NCBI GenBank assembly: GCA_022414725.1
Contig: CM039463.1
Span: 38,851,369 to 38,915,368 of the forward strand
Source: Microglena sp. YARC
Taxonomy: Eukaryota > Chlorophyta > Chlorophyceae > Chlamydomonadales > Chlamydomonadaceae
Length of the DNA stretch: 64,000 bases
Reading direction: 5' to 3'
In this document: positions 59,746 through 64,000 of the stretch, piece by piece
Layout of the letters: every line of letters begins with the position of its first letter
Numbering within the stretch: the first letter of the stretch is position 1
Notes under the pieces: model-generated
What the model was told of the DNA's origin: nothing
What the model saw: the letters and a program-made list of their open reading frames with translations, nothing else
Databases searched by the model: none
Position numbers and translations under genes: made by a program

Positions 59746-62353
59746 TGTACCTTGCTACCTGCAACACTAAAAGCTAGCAGGGAAGATGCAAAGGCCTAGT
59801 GTAAAGGAAATAGATAGGGTAGGGGTTCAAAGGCCTAGCGTCAAGGAAATAAATAGGGTAGGGGTTCAAAGGGTAAATAGGGTAAATAAATAGGGGACAT
59901 GGGGTAAATCCAATGCTCCAACCACCGGCAGGTCACCTGTCGGTCCTCCCCCCCCCCCCCACACACACACCCCCACCCCCACCCCTCCCTCCCCTGTACC
60001 TTGCTACCTGCAACACTAAAAGCTAGTAGGGGAGATGCAAAGGCCTAGTGTAAAGGAAATAAGAGAGCTGGAGTATATGCATGACGAAAACAAAACAAAT
60101 CCCCGTACCCTGTCTAAAAAGTTGAAAAGGGCCTGGAAGGGAGGGGGGGGGGGGGGGGGGAGAGAAGGGGAAAGGGGGCTGACAATGGCATGGTATCTGA
60201 AATGAAAACCACTGACTCCCATGTACCTCGACAGCTAGTTCACCCTTGGTACGTTCATGGAGCTTACCCACCCACCCAGCTTCCACCCAGCTCCCTAACT
60301 TGACCAAACCTGGCCTACAGAAATATGAAATAAAAAACACTGACACCCAGGTACACCGATAGCTAGGATACCCTAGGTGCATTGATGGAGCCCACCCACC
60401 CAGCTTCCACCCTGCTGCATAGCTTGACCTAACCTGGCCTACAGAAATCTGAAATAAAAAACACTGACACCCACGTACACCAACAGCTAGGTTACCCTTG
60501 GTGCATTCATGGAGCTGACCCACCCACCCACCCAGCTTACACCCAGCTCCCTAACTTGATCTAATCTGGCACACGGATATCTGAAATGAAAACCACTGAC
60601 ACCCACGTACACCAACAGCTAGGTTACCCTTGGTGCATTCATGGAGCTGACCCACCCACCCACCCAGCTTACACCCAGCTTCCTAACTTGATCTAATCTG
60701 GCACACGGATATCTGAAATGAAAACCACTGACACCCACGTACACCAACAGCTAGTTTACCATTGGTACAGTCATGGAGCTCACCCACCCACCCAGCTTCC
60801 ACCCAGCTTACACCCAGATCCCTAACTTGACCTAACCTGGCATACAGAAATATGAAATAAAATGCACTGGCACCCAGGTACACCAATAGCTAGGTTACCC
60901 TTGGTACATTCATGGAGCCCAGCCACCCACCCAGCTTCCACCCAGCTCCCAAACTTGATCTAACTTGATTAATTGGATTATTAAACTAGTTAATAGTTTG
61001 ATTACATATACACCACCCCCACACAACGCACATACATACACACCACAAACACACACCCCACACGCACAGCACACACACGCACATCTCTGAACTGTCCTTC
61101 ATCCACACATATACGTAACAGCTTTTATTGGCGGGACCCCCCCCCTCCCCCCTACTTCTGGAGAGAGGGAGCCCTCTGAGTCACCTCGGTGTCCGATTGT
61201 CTGTCTGTTTGTTTGTATCTTTGTCCGCACTTTCCAACCCTGGTCCTCACCAGCCCCTGGCCCTATCTTACCCTGGCTTCGGTCCGCTGCACTCGATTCT
61301 GGTGCCACATGTCGCTCCAATAGTCAAGACTCCCCGCCAATCTTTCGTGCCACTTGCGACGCGTGTAGGACTTGTTTCCGCTATGTAGAGCAGGGACATT
61401 TTTTCCGGAATATATTCCGGTCGAAATATGAGACCCCGTTTTGGCAAAATTATTGGAATAAGAAAAGAAAAAAAGTTTTTTTTTTTTTTACTGAAAATGA
61501 CCCAAATCGACCAAAATCGGAATAAGGATCCTGTTTTGGGAGGAAACAAGGGAAGGGAAAAAAGAAAAGGAATAAGATTTCATCTTTTTGATTTGAAAAC
61601 AATATCCCTGACCTAGAGCAAACGCTACCTGGGACCCAGTTTTTGCCAAACAATCCGCTACCCTGACCAAGTTTTAGGGTTTAGGGTTTTTAACCATACC
61701 GCCCTTGAAAAAAAAATGAAAAACATCCAAGAATTGTCACAGTGACCTCTAAGGACGTGCCCAGTGGGATTAAAGGAACCGGATCGTAAGAATACGATGC
61801 TCGAGCCGACATCGCGTCTAGATACCAGTTACCGCGCCGGTCGACGACCCTCCGGACGGGCCCAAGCGCACTCAAAACCCGCCTTTCCCAAGCCAATACC
61901 TGGACCTTACACATGGCAAGTTTCAAAGCCCTGAAAGCTAACACAAGAACCCCTTTCTGAAACGGAACAATGTTCTGTCAACACACATGTAACTTAACAA
62001 GTAACAAATCCCTGAAAGCTAAAACAAGAACCCCTTTCTGAAACGGAACAATGCTATGTACACACACATGTACCTTCCTGAAACAGAAAATCTGTACACA
62101 CATACAGGTTACTTCCAAGTGTGCGCTTTTGCACGCTGGCGCGCTGCCTTTTTTGGCCCCACTACGCGTTTTGCGCAGTTTTTACAACCCCCTGAGGACG
62201 CAGCAAGCAATTTTTGCGCTTTTTGCACTACAAAACGCAGTTTTTTCTTCTTCAAGTGCGCTAAAGCGCTAAAGCGCTGGCCAATTTGGTCAATGGAAGT
62301 ACCCTGCACTCATACCTTGGCAGCGAAGTTAGCCCTTGGTGCATTGATGGAAC
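36610..62353 (-). CDS. LAP: Leucyl aminopeptidase (M17 family), 14 exons, 5'-incomplete
   Basis: Metallo-aminopeptidase that removes N-terminal residues such as Leu from peptides; family members are hexamers with two metal ions per subunit. The exons listed here total about 548 residues. The N-terminal domain spans exons 62353 to 46599. The catalytic domain starts at VGKG. The seven key residues are visible: Lys in ALVGKG, Asp in LTFDSGG, Lys in GYNIK, Asp in KFDMGG, and Asp, Glu and Arg in NNTDAEGRL. The end [11 protein letters not shown]...ATGWG matches the family C-terminus. The first exon found is in phase 1 after an acceptor, so the start and any targeting peptide are beyond the right edge. 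Only the junction 58970/56577 is uncertain. The gene spans over 25 kb because every exon is flanked by junction arrays. Confidence 0.92.
36812..36856. repeat. Poly-C run in the last intron
   Basis: C-only tract with one G, about 45 bp. Similar runs near 37552-37578, 39421-39553 and 59700-59742 lie in other introns of this gene. Confidence 0.85.
36954..37081 (-). CDS. LAP: Leucyl aminopeptidase exon with GC donor
   Basis: Two bases complete Gly, then 42 codons. It encodes [20 protein letters not shown] and [18 protein letters not shown]. The donor is CAG/GCAAGT, a consensus GC-AG donor; reading on into the intron would not match the family. Confidence 0.9.
37107..37300 (-). mobile_element. 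tRNA-derived SINE with a complete tRNA-like head
   Basis: On the minus strand the head has an A-box-like TCTAGTGGTACACC and a B box GGTTCGATTCC. It is followed by GGCGTTGCAGGTCGCTG and the usual tail CCACCAGGCGTTATCGTTAC. It lies in an intron of the aminopeptidase gene. Confidence 0.85.
37455..37803 (-). repeat. Donor-side junction array of the IVDTATLTG exon
   Basis: Two decayed copies of the exon end (ACCAGCAGCCTTTGAAGCAG on + strand near 37630, and the AGGGAGAGAAGAGGC block near 37465 and 37675) separated by a C-rich run. Confidence 0.75.
37804..37945 (-). CDS. LAP: Leucyl aminopeptidase exon ([11 protein letters not shown])
   Basis: 47 codons plus one base; acceptor GCCTGCAG, donor GTAAGT. 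It encodes [20 protein letters not shown] and [15 protein letters not shown], a conserved block that follows the metal site in M17 enzymes. Confidence 0.92.
37946..38860 (-). repeat. Acceptor-side junction array of the IVDTATLTG exon
   Basis: Seven or eight units with the complement of CAGGAGAAGTGTGGAGC and, in several, GTCAATTGTGGATACC, separated by (AAATAAAT)n. Examples are near 38045, 38180, 38405, 38510, 38620 and 38755. Confidence 0.85.
38870..39565 (-). repeat. Donor-side junction array of the NTDAEGRL exon
   Basis: Copies of the exon end (complement of GACGCTGAGGGCCGC and GCCTTGTGGTATGCACAG) at about 38910-38985, 39110-39165 and 39265-39330. They are separated by poly-C runs and TATACCATATCTGGCTATCC units (39380-39530). 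Changed residues (for example NSMDAEGRL) show that they are decayed. Confidence 0.85.
39566..39807 (-). CDS. LAP: Leucyl aminopeptidase metal-site exon ([14 protein letters not shown])
   Basis: Two bases complete Glu, then 80 codons. The acceptor is TACTGCAG and the donor is GTGTGT. It encodes [20 protein letters not shown], then [35 protein letters not shown] and [17 protein letters not shown]. It carries three metal ligands (Asp of FDMGG, Asp and Glu of TDAEGR) and the catalytic Arg. Confidence 0.95.
39846..40056 (+). mobile_element. Full-length tRNA-derived SINE with perfect 11-bp TSD
   Basis: Flanked by AAGAGTGTGTA at 39835-39845 and 40057-40067. The head has A box TGGCGAATGG and B box GGTTCCAATCC about 45 bases apart. 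The body follows (CCAACCGCCATGGCAGC, then CTACCACGCCCCACCACGC) and then a TATCATTACTTTTTT tail. Confidence 0.92.
40100..40305 (+). repeat. Dispersed element with CGTCGCTTGTGATGCTGCC end
   Basis: Member of the family described at 18570-18810, with CTGTCTGTCCGTCTATCC, CCACCTGTCGTTCCAATAG and the CGTCGCTTG end. Confidence 0.6.
40310..42259 (-). repeat. Donor-side junction array of the TFDSGG exon, GTT-rich
   Basis: About nine units of 130-390 bp. Each has the complement of exon end GCTGGTGCTGGATCCATGATC and donor GTGAGTCAAGC, plus (GTT)n/(GAT)n. Copies are near 40325, 40715, 40930, 41170, 41305, 41490, 41630, 41780 and 41950. Asn/Thr/Gln or Val/Leu open frames in it are artefacts. Confidence 0.9.
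42260..42315 (-). CDS. LAP: Leucyl aminopeptidase exon ([10 protein letters not shown])
   Basis: A 56-bp micro-exon: one base, 18 codons, one base. The acceptor is CTCTCAG and the donor is GTGAGT. It encodes [18 protein letters not shown] with one metal Asp and the catalytic Lys. Confidence 0.93.
42316..42560 (-). repeat. Acceptor-side junction array of the TFDSGG exon
   Basis: Four or five units of about 50-60 bp with the complement of ACTCTCAGATTGACC and GTGAAAAA spacers. Confidence 0.75.
42676..42935 (+). other. Two exon-like copies on the opposite strand inside the aminopeptidase gene
   Basis: At 42679 and 42857, after CAG-ending pyrimidine stretches, the + strand reads YGGYAGKLT(A/P)AQ; the second copy continues [12 protein letters not shown] in an open frame. 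GTATAG or GTGAAG follow as donor-like sites. It looks like a duplicated exon edge of another gene, transcribed in the opposite direction, or a captured fragment. I do not recognise it. Confidence 0.3.
42950..43500. other. No gene seen; C-rich and dispersed repeat sequence
   Basis: Includes a CGCGTCGC-family remnant (43070-43170), C-rich tracts and a CACCACCATCAAC stretch. Confidence 0.5.
43515..43717 (-). mobile_element. tRNA-derived SINE with perfect 10-bp TSD
   Basis: Flanked by ACCCAGGAAG at 43505-43514 and 43718-43727. On the minus strand it has a B-box-like GGTTCAAATCC, the shared body and the CCTACCAGGCGTTATCATTA tail. Confidence 0.9.
43792..43955 (-). CDS. LAP: Leucyl aminopeptidase exon ending ALVGKG
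   Basis: 54 codons plus two bases; acceptor TTGCAG-like (CTGCA on + strand), donor GTGAGT. It encodes [39 protein letters not shown] and KKIALVGKG. The Lys of VGKG is a metal ligand. Confidence 0.93.
43956..46110 (-). repeat. Acceptor-side junction array of the ALVGKG exon
   Basis: About eleven units of 80-280 bp, each with the complement of CAGTTGAAGGTGATGGAGAAG and GCTGACTGCGAGGCCATG, separated by GGGGAGAG(A/G)TGTGTGGCTG and TAAAGATCTATCAAC spacers. One interval holds a perfect telomere-like GGGTTTAGGGTTTAGG block (44620-44665). Confidence 0.9.
46300..46500. repeat. C-rich CCACCC low-complexity stretch
   Basis: CACCCCACCCCACC-type sequence between the array and the next exon. Confidence 0.7.
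46599..46692 (-). CDS. LAP: Leucyl aminopeptidase exon ([12 protein letters not shown])
   Basis: One base completes Arg, then 31 codons. The acceptor is CTTGAAG and the donor is GTAAGC. It encodes [20 protein letters not shown] and [11 protein letters not shown], matching the ELVNSPANVLTP block of plant enzymes. Confidence 0.9.
46693..47870 (-). repeat. Acceptor-side junction array of the YLVEAPPNV exon
   Basis: Seven units of 99 bp (46693-47340), then four of 87 bp (47340-47690), then partial units. Each 99-bp unit holds the acceptor and the exon start (CCTTGAAGGTACCTTGTGGA to TGTTTGCACACCC). Because both unit lengths are multiples of three, frames stay open for up to 379 codons on the minus and 202 on the plus strand. 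Confidence 0.9.
47910..48094 (-). repeat. Donor-side junction array of the [10 protein letters not shown] exon
   Basis: Two units of about 85 bp (near 47925 and 48010) with the complement of GCCATTGCCAGCGGC...ACCTCACAAGGTTTGTC or GTTAGTCAT, and TATCA(A/T)A(C/T)TAGTAA spacers. Confidence 0.85.
48095..48168 (-). CDS. LAP: Leucyl aminopeptidase exon ([10 protein letters not shown])
   Basis: 24 codons plus two bases; acceptor CTCCCAG, donor GTTAGT. It encodes [20 protein letters not shown] and TNLT. Confidence 0.9.
48169..50220 (-). repeat. Acceptor-side junction array of the [10 protein letters not shown] exon
   Basis: About a dozen units of 90-130 bp. Each contains the complement of acceptor CAGGGTATGGCTG, the GTCATGACTGTGTACGG(T/A)G block and (AAATAAAT)n. 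A tetranucleotide stretch (48560-48945) is embedded. Confidence 0.9.
48560..48945. repeat. GAAT/GGAT tetranucleotide microsatellite
   Basis: (GAATGGAT)-type repeat of about 390 bp. The three open Ile/His/Ser frames on the minus strand are artefacts. Confidence 0.95.
50230..50401 (-). repeat. Donor-side junction copy of the ALLGGYES exon
   Basis: A copy of exon end plus donor (complement of CAACATCTTGTTGCCGGTAAG) at 50250-50275, then five TCAACTGGTCAAATCATCA units up to the real exon. Confidence 0.8.
50402..50493 (-). CDS. LAP: Leucyl aminopeptidase exon (ALLGGYES)
   Basis: Two bases complete Gly, then 30 codons. The acceptor is ACACACAG and the donor is GTGAGT. It encodes [20 protein letters not shown] and [10 protein letters not shown]. 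Confidence 0.9.
50494..50930 (-). repeat. Acceptor-side junction array of the ALLGGYES exon
   Basis: Three units of about 120 bp with the complement of CACAGGAGCTCTGCTGGGAG and GGCTACGAGAG. Confidence 0.85.
50935..51299 (-). repeat. Donor-side junction copy of the ALGSSVASL exon
   Basis: One partial copy of the exon end and donor at 51070-51165 (complement of GCTGACGCTTCCACTCTCGTC), surrounded by CACACCCACCC spacer that is itself duplicated. Confidence 0.75.
51300..51417 (-). CDS. LAP: Leucyl aminopeptidase exon (ALGSSVASL)
   Basis: 39 codons plus one base; acceptor GTTGTAG, donor GTGGGT. It encodes [33 protein letters not shown] and VTQVAS. It fits the LGEAVAAAAK helix region of the N-terminal domain. 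Confidence 0.88.
51418..52460 (-). repeat. Acceptor-side junction array of the ALGSSVASL exon
   Basis: Six units of about 175 bp with the complement of TTGTAGGCTCGTGGCAGCTC and TGGCCAAGGCCGACAAGGCC. (GTGTGT) and GGTGGTGG runs lie between them. Confidence 0.88.
52485..53060. repeat. TGTTTTGTTGCTGGCATG minisatellite
   Basis: About 570 bp of 13- and 25-bp units (TGTTGCTGGCATG and TTTTGTTGC). Asn/Met/Pro and Cys/Trp/His open frames in it are artefacts. Confidence 0.9.
53140..54718 (-). repeat. Donor-side junction array of the SLAGLGKS exon
   Basis: Eight units of about 150-220 bp. Each has the complement of exon end CAAGAACACGGGCGCAGCTG and GGGGTCCCAGTGCTTGGCAG plus donor GTGATCATC, at about 53165, 53390, 53585, 53810, 53955, 54175, 54375 and 54525. 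Between them lies a TTGAAAGACACTAAATCCC block, also found at 61935-62040, and a CTACCTGGG...TTCCGCTACCCTGAG block, also found at 61620-61670. Confidence 0.9.
54719..54841 (-). CDS. LAP: Leucyl aminopeptidase exon (SLAGLGKS)
   Basis: 41 codons, phase 0 at both ends. The acceptor is CTCACAG and the donor is GTGATC. It encodes [40 protein letters not shown] and Q, matching the GLIGLGKS block of plant enzymes. Confidence 0.9.
54855..55100. repeat. GT-rich microsatellite
   Basis: (GT)n of about 190 bp with a G run at 54900-54914. Confidence 0.95.
55165..56020. repeat. ACC-rich low-complexity tract with 40-60 bp sub-repeats
   Basis: CACCACCATCAACACCAATG and GCCGTCACC units. Long open frames of Thr/Pro or Val/Gly are artefacts. 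Confidence 0.9.
56025..56478 (-). repeat. Donor-side junction array of the [10 protein letters not shown] exon
   Basis: Three units of about 150 bp with the complement of TTCTGCAGTGCTCTCTCTGA, GGGAAAGCAG and donor GTGGGAAATGG. They keep frame ([17 protein letters not shown]) and differ from the real exon at a few residues. Confidence 0.9.
56479..56577 (-). CDS. LAP: Leucyl aminopeptidase exon ([10 protein letters not shown])
   Basis: 33 codons, donor GTGGGA. It encodes [20 protein letters not shown] and [13 protein letters not shown]. The preferred acceptor gives phase 0 (GATGAG before 56577). An alternative CAG acceptor at 56582 would need the previous exon to end at 58999 with a weak GTTATC donor; that alternative is closer in length to plant enzymes. 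Confidence 0.85.
56583..58965 (-). repeat. Acceptor-side junction array with GT and poly-G runs
   Basis: About 22 units of 80-120 bp. Each has the complement of ACCTACAGATGAGGTGAC and AAGCATGGAGC (acceptor and exon start), (GTAGGTGA)n, a (GT)n run and a poly-G run of 6-50 bases. Unit blocks around 56735-57660 are repeated at about 57650-58590, a higher-order duplication. Confidence 0.92.
58970..59116 (-). CDS. LAP: Leucyl aminopeptidase exon (WEGDLLVVG)
   Basis: 49 codons, phase 0. The acceptor is CCTCCAG and the donor is GTGGGA. It encodes [20 protein letters not shown] and [19 protein letters not shown], then [10 protein letters not shown]. It matches the EWKGDLLAVGVTEKD block. The exon may end at 58999 instead (see exon 56479-56577). 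Confidence 0.88.
59117..60060 (-). repeat. Acceptor-side junction array of the WEGDLLVVG exon
   Basis: Five units with the complement of CCTCCAGGCCTTTGAATCTT and GTTGCCGGAAGCAAGGTGCA, at about 59235, 59410, 59550, 59750 and 60000. They are separated by (AAATAGGGT)n and a poly-C run (59700-59742). Confidence 0.9.
60200..60960 (-). repeat. Donor-side junction array of the SINAPRANF exon
   Basis: Six units of about 130-150 bp with the complement of CTCCATGAATGCACCAAGGG, decayed from the exon sequence, and CCCACCCACCCAGCTT. Confidence 0.8.
60990..62095. other. Intron stretch of dispersed repeats, no exon seen
   Basis: Contains CACACAC-rich sequence (61010-61085), the CGTCGCTTG-end dispersed family (61240-61380), a T/A-rich part (61390-61600), a telomere-like TTTAGGGTTTAGGG (61672-61690), and an unidentified GC-rich piece (61735-61905). 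Confidence 0.5.
62105..62306. mobile_element. hAT-like MITE copy 2, next to a splice donor
   Basis: Same element as 27744-27923: ends CAGGTTACTTCCA and TGGAAGTACCCTG, with the GCGCGCTGCC and GCAGCAAGCAATTTTTGC interior. Direct repeats CACACATA (62097-62104) and CACTCATA (62307-62314) differ at one base. It lies 9 bases downstream of the aminopeptidase exon that ends at 62316. Confidence 0.85.
62316..62353 (-). CDS. LAP: Leucyl aminopeptidase micro-exon ([12 protein letters not shown])
   Basis: 38 bp: two bases complete a codon, then 12 codons to phase 0. The acceptor is ACACAG and the donor is GTATGA. It joins in frame to AFESSLPT of the next exon. It is the most upstream exon in the window and probably follows a targeting peptide encoded further right. 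Confidence 0.75.
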
Positions 62354-63505
62354 CTGTGTGTATAGACATGGATGTATTTATGTATTTTAAATACAATATG
62401 ATGATGCATTGATGGAACCTGTGTGTATAGACATGGATGTATTTATGTATTTTAAATACAATATGATGATGCATTGATGGAACCTGTGTGTATAGACATG
62501 GATGTATTTATGTATTTTAAATACAATATGATGATGCATTGATGGAACCTGCATGTATACATATGGATGCATTTATGTATTTTAAATACAATATGATGAT
62601 GCATTGATGGAACCTGCATGTATACATATGGATGTATTTATGTATTTTAAATACAATATGATGATGCATTGATGGAACCTGCATGTATACATATGGATGT
62701 ATTTATGTATTTTAAATACAATATGATGATGCATTGATGGAACCTGTGTGTATAGACATAGATTTATTTATGTATTTTAAATACAATATGATGATGCATT
62801 GATGGAACCTGCATGTATACATATGGATGTATTTATGTATTTTAAATACAATATGATGATGCATTGATGGAACCTGCATGTATACATATGGATGTATTTA
62901 TGTATTTTAGATACAATATGATGATGCATTGATGGAACCTGCATGTATACATATGGATGTATTTATGTATTTTAGATACAATATGATGATGCATTGATGG
63001 AACCTGCATGTATACATATGGATGTATTTATGTATTTTAGATACAATATGATGATGCATTGATGGAACCTGCATGTATACATATGGATGTATTTATGTAT
63101 TTTAAATACAATATGATGATGCATTGATGGAACCTGCGTGTATAGACATGGATGTATTTATGTATTTTAAATACAATATGATGATGCATTGATGGAACCT
63201 GCATGTATACATATGGATGTATTTATGTATTTTAGATACAATATGATGATGCATTGATGGAACCTGCATGTATACATATGGATGTATTTATGTATTTTAG
63301 ATACAATATGATGATGCATTGATGGAACCTGCATGTATACATATGGATGTATTTATGTATTTTAGATACAATATGATGATGCATTGATGGAACCTGCGTG
63401 TATAGACATGGATTTATTTATGTATTTTAAATAAAATATGGTGTATTGATGGAACCTGCATGTATACATATGGATGTATTTATGTATTTTCAATAAAATA
63501 TGATG
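62354..63505 (-). repeat. 65-bp acceptor-side junction array of the SINAPRANF exon
   Basis: About 17 nearly identical 65-bp units. Each holds the complement of acceptor CACACAG or CATGCAG with exon start GTTCCATCAATGCATC, plus TATTTATGTATTTTA(A/G)ATAC. Two unit types (GTGTGTATAGACATG and GCATGTATACATATG) alternate in blocks. Confidence 0.93.
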
Positions 63506-64000
63506 GTCAGCAGTTGAATTTATTAAAACATTGAATCCGATTGAATGCATGATTATCATTATGGCAATTTGATCATTATATTGTTTACACGTGTTATGAT
63601 TAAGTGGTATCATACATGTTTTGATCATCCTGATAAATACATGATGCTCATAATAGGAATTTGATCATTCTGTTGAATACACGATTACCATTATGGCAAT
63701 TTGATCATTATGTTGTAAACACTTGTGATAATTAGGTGGTATACATGTTTTGATCATTCTGTTAAATACATGATAATCATTACAGTAATTTGATCATGTA
63801 ATTTGAATACATGATTATAGCAATTGGATCCGTATGCTGTATCATAATGGTACAGCAATACATAGCTTCAGGTTTGGCCCAAATAGGGGGGAAGGGAGCC
63901 GTCTAGAAGCTGATACGTGCTCACCAAAAAATAAACAATGTGCTAGATGGTTGGCAGCACCATGCTGTGCAAGCTGGTGCTGTTTCTAAATCCTTCATAA
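63506..64000. other. AT-rich right edge, no gene seen
   Basis: Irregular TTTGATCATTATG and AATACATGAT(T/A)AT repeats to 63840, then an AGCTTC/GGGGGGAAGGGAGCC dispersed repeat remnant. The upstream aminopeptidase exon is not visible. Confidence 0.5.

Noticed and set aside
61735..61905. Possible ribosomal RNA fragment (GTCTAGATACCAGTTACCGC)
   Set aside because: Only a vague resemblance; I could not align it with any conserved rRNA segment.

Overview
This window is nuclear DNA of a eukaryote. It has split genes with canonical GT-AG introns (one GC-AG), very long repeat-filled introns, tRNA-derived SINEs, MITE-like elements and interstitial TTTAGGG-type repeats. The telomere-type repeat, the plant-like leucyl aminopeptidase and the frequent GTGCGT/GTGAGT donors suggest a green-lineage microalga, perhaps of the prasinophyte grade. 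That assignment is inference only. There are no operons, ribosome binding sites or CRISPR arrays.

Layout. (1) About 1.2-23.3 kb is a large inverted duplication with a spacer of about 0.7 kb near 15.2-15.9 kb. Each arm carries an aquaporin (MIP family) gene. Copy A (+, 2232-7511) has the two NPA exons and an intact last exon, but no exons for the first two helices are visible. Copy B (-, 26566-20624) has the N-terminal exons and both NPA exons, but its last exon (19444-19123) has lost the splice acceptor and carries a frameshift. (2) 29.5-35 kb holds a MYND zinc-finger ORF interrupted by TAG and an unrecognised plus-strand gene (31181-32953). (3) 36.6-62.4 kb is one minus-strand gene, an M17 leucyl aminopeptidase. 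I could assemble 14 exons from the sequence, with consistent reading phase apart from one unresolved junction. All seven metal-binding or catalytic residues known for the family are present. Its first exon or exons lie beyond the right edge.

The most striking feature is the same architecture at nearly every exon of all three genes. The exon sits beside a tandem array whose units contain the exon's own edge, the splice site and some adjacent intron. Acceptor-side arrays repeat acceptor plus exon start; donor-side arrays repeat exon end plus donor. These splice-junction-anchored minisatellites make up most of the intron length and provide many decoy splice sites. In the unrecognised gene the same process seems to have created an intron that hides a stop codon.

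Comparing the arms dates several insertions. A SINE (10340-10509) and a foldback element (16960-17074) each have target-site duplications and an empty site in the opposite arm, so both inserted after the duplication. Other repeats include a 2.3-kb CTCA microsatellite, a 50-bp satellite of nearly 50 units, hAT-like MITEs, and several dispersed families. Most long open frames in the window are translations of simple repeats and are not genes.
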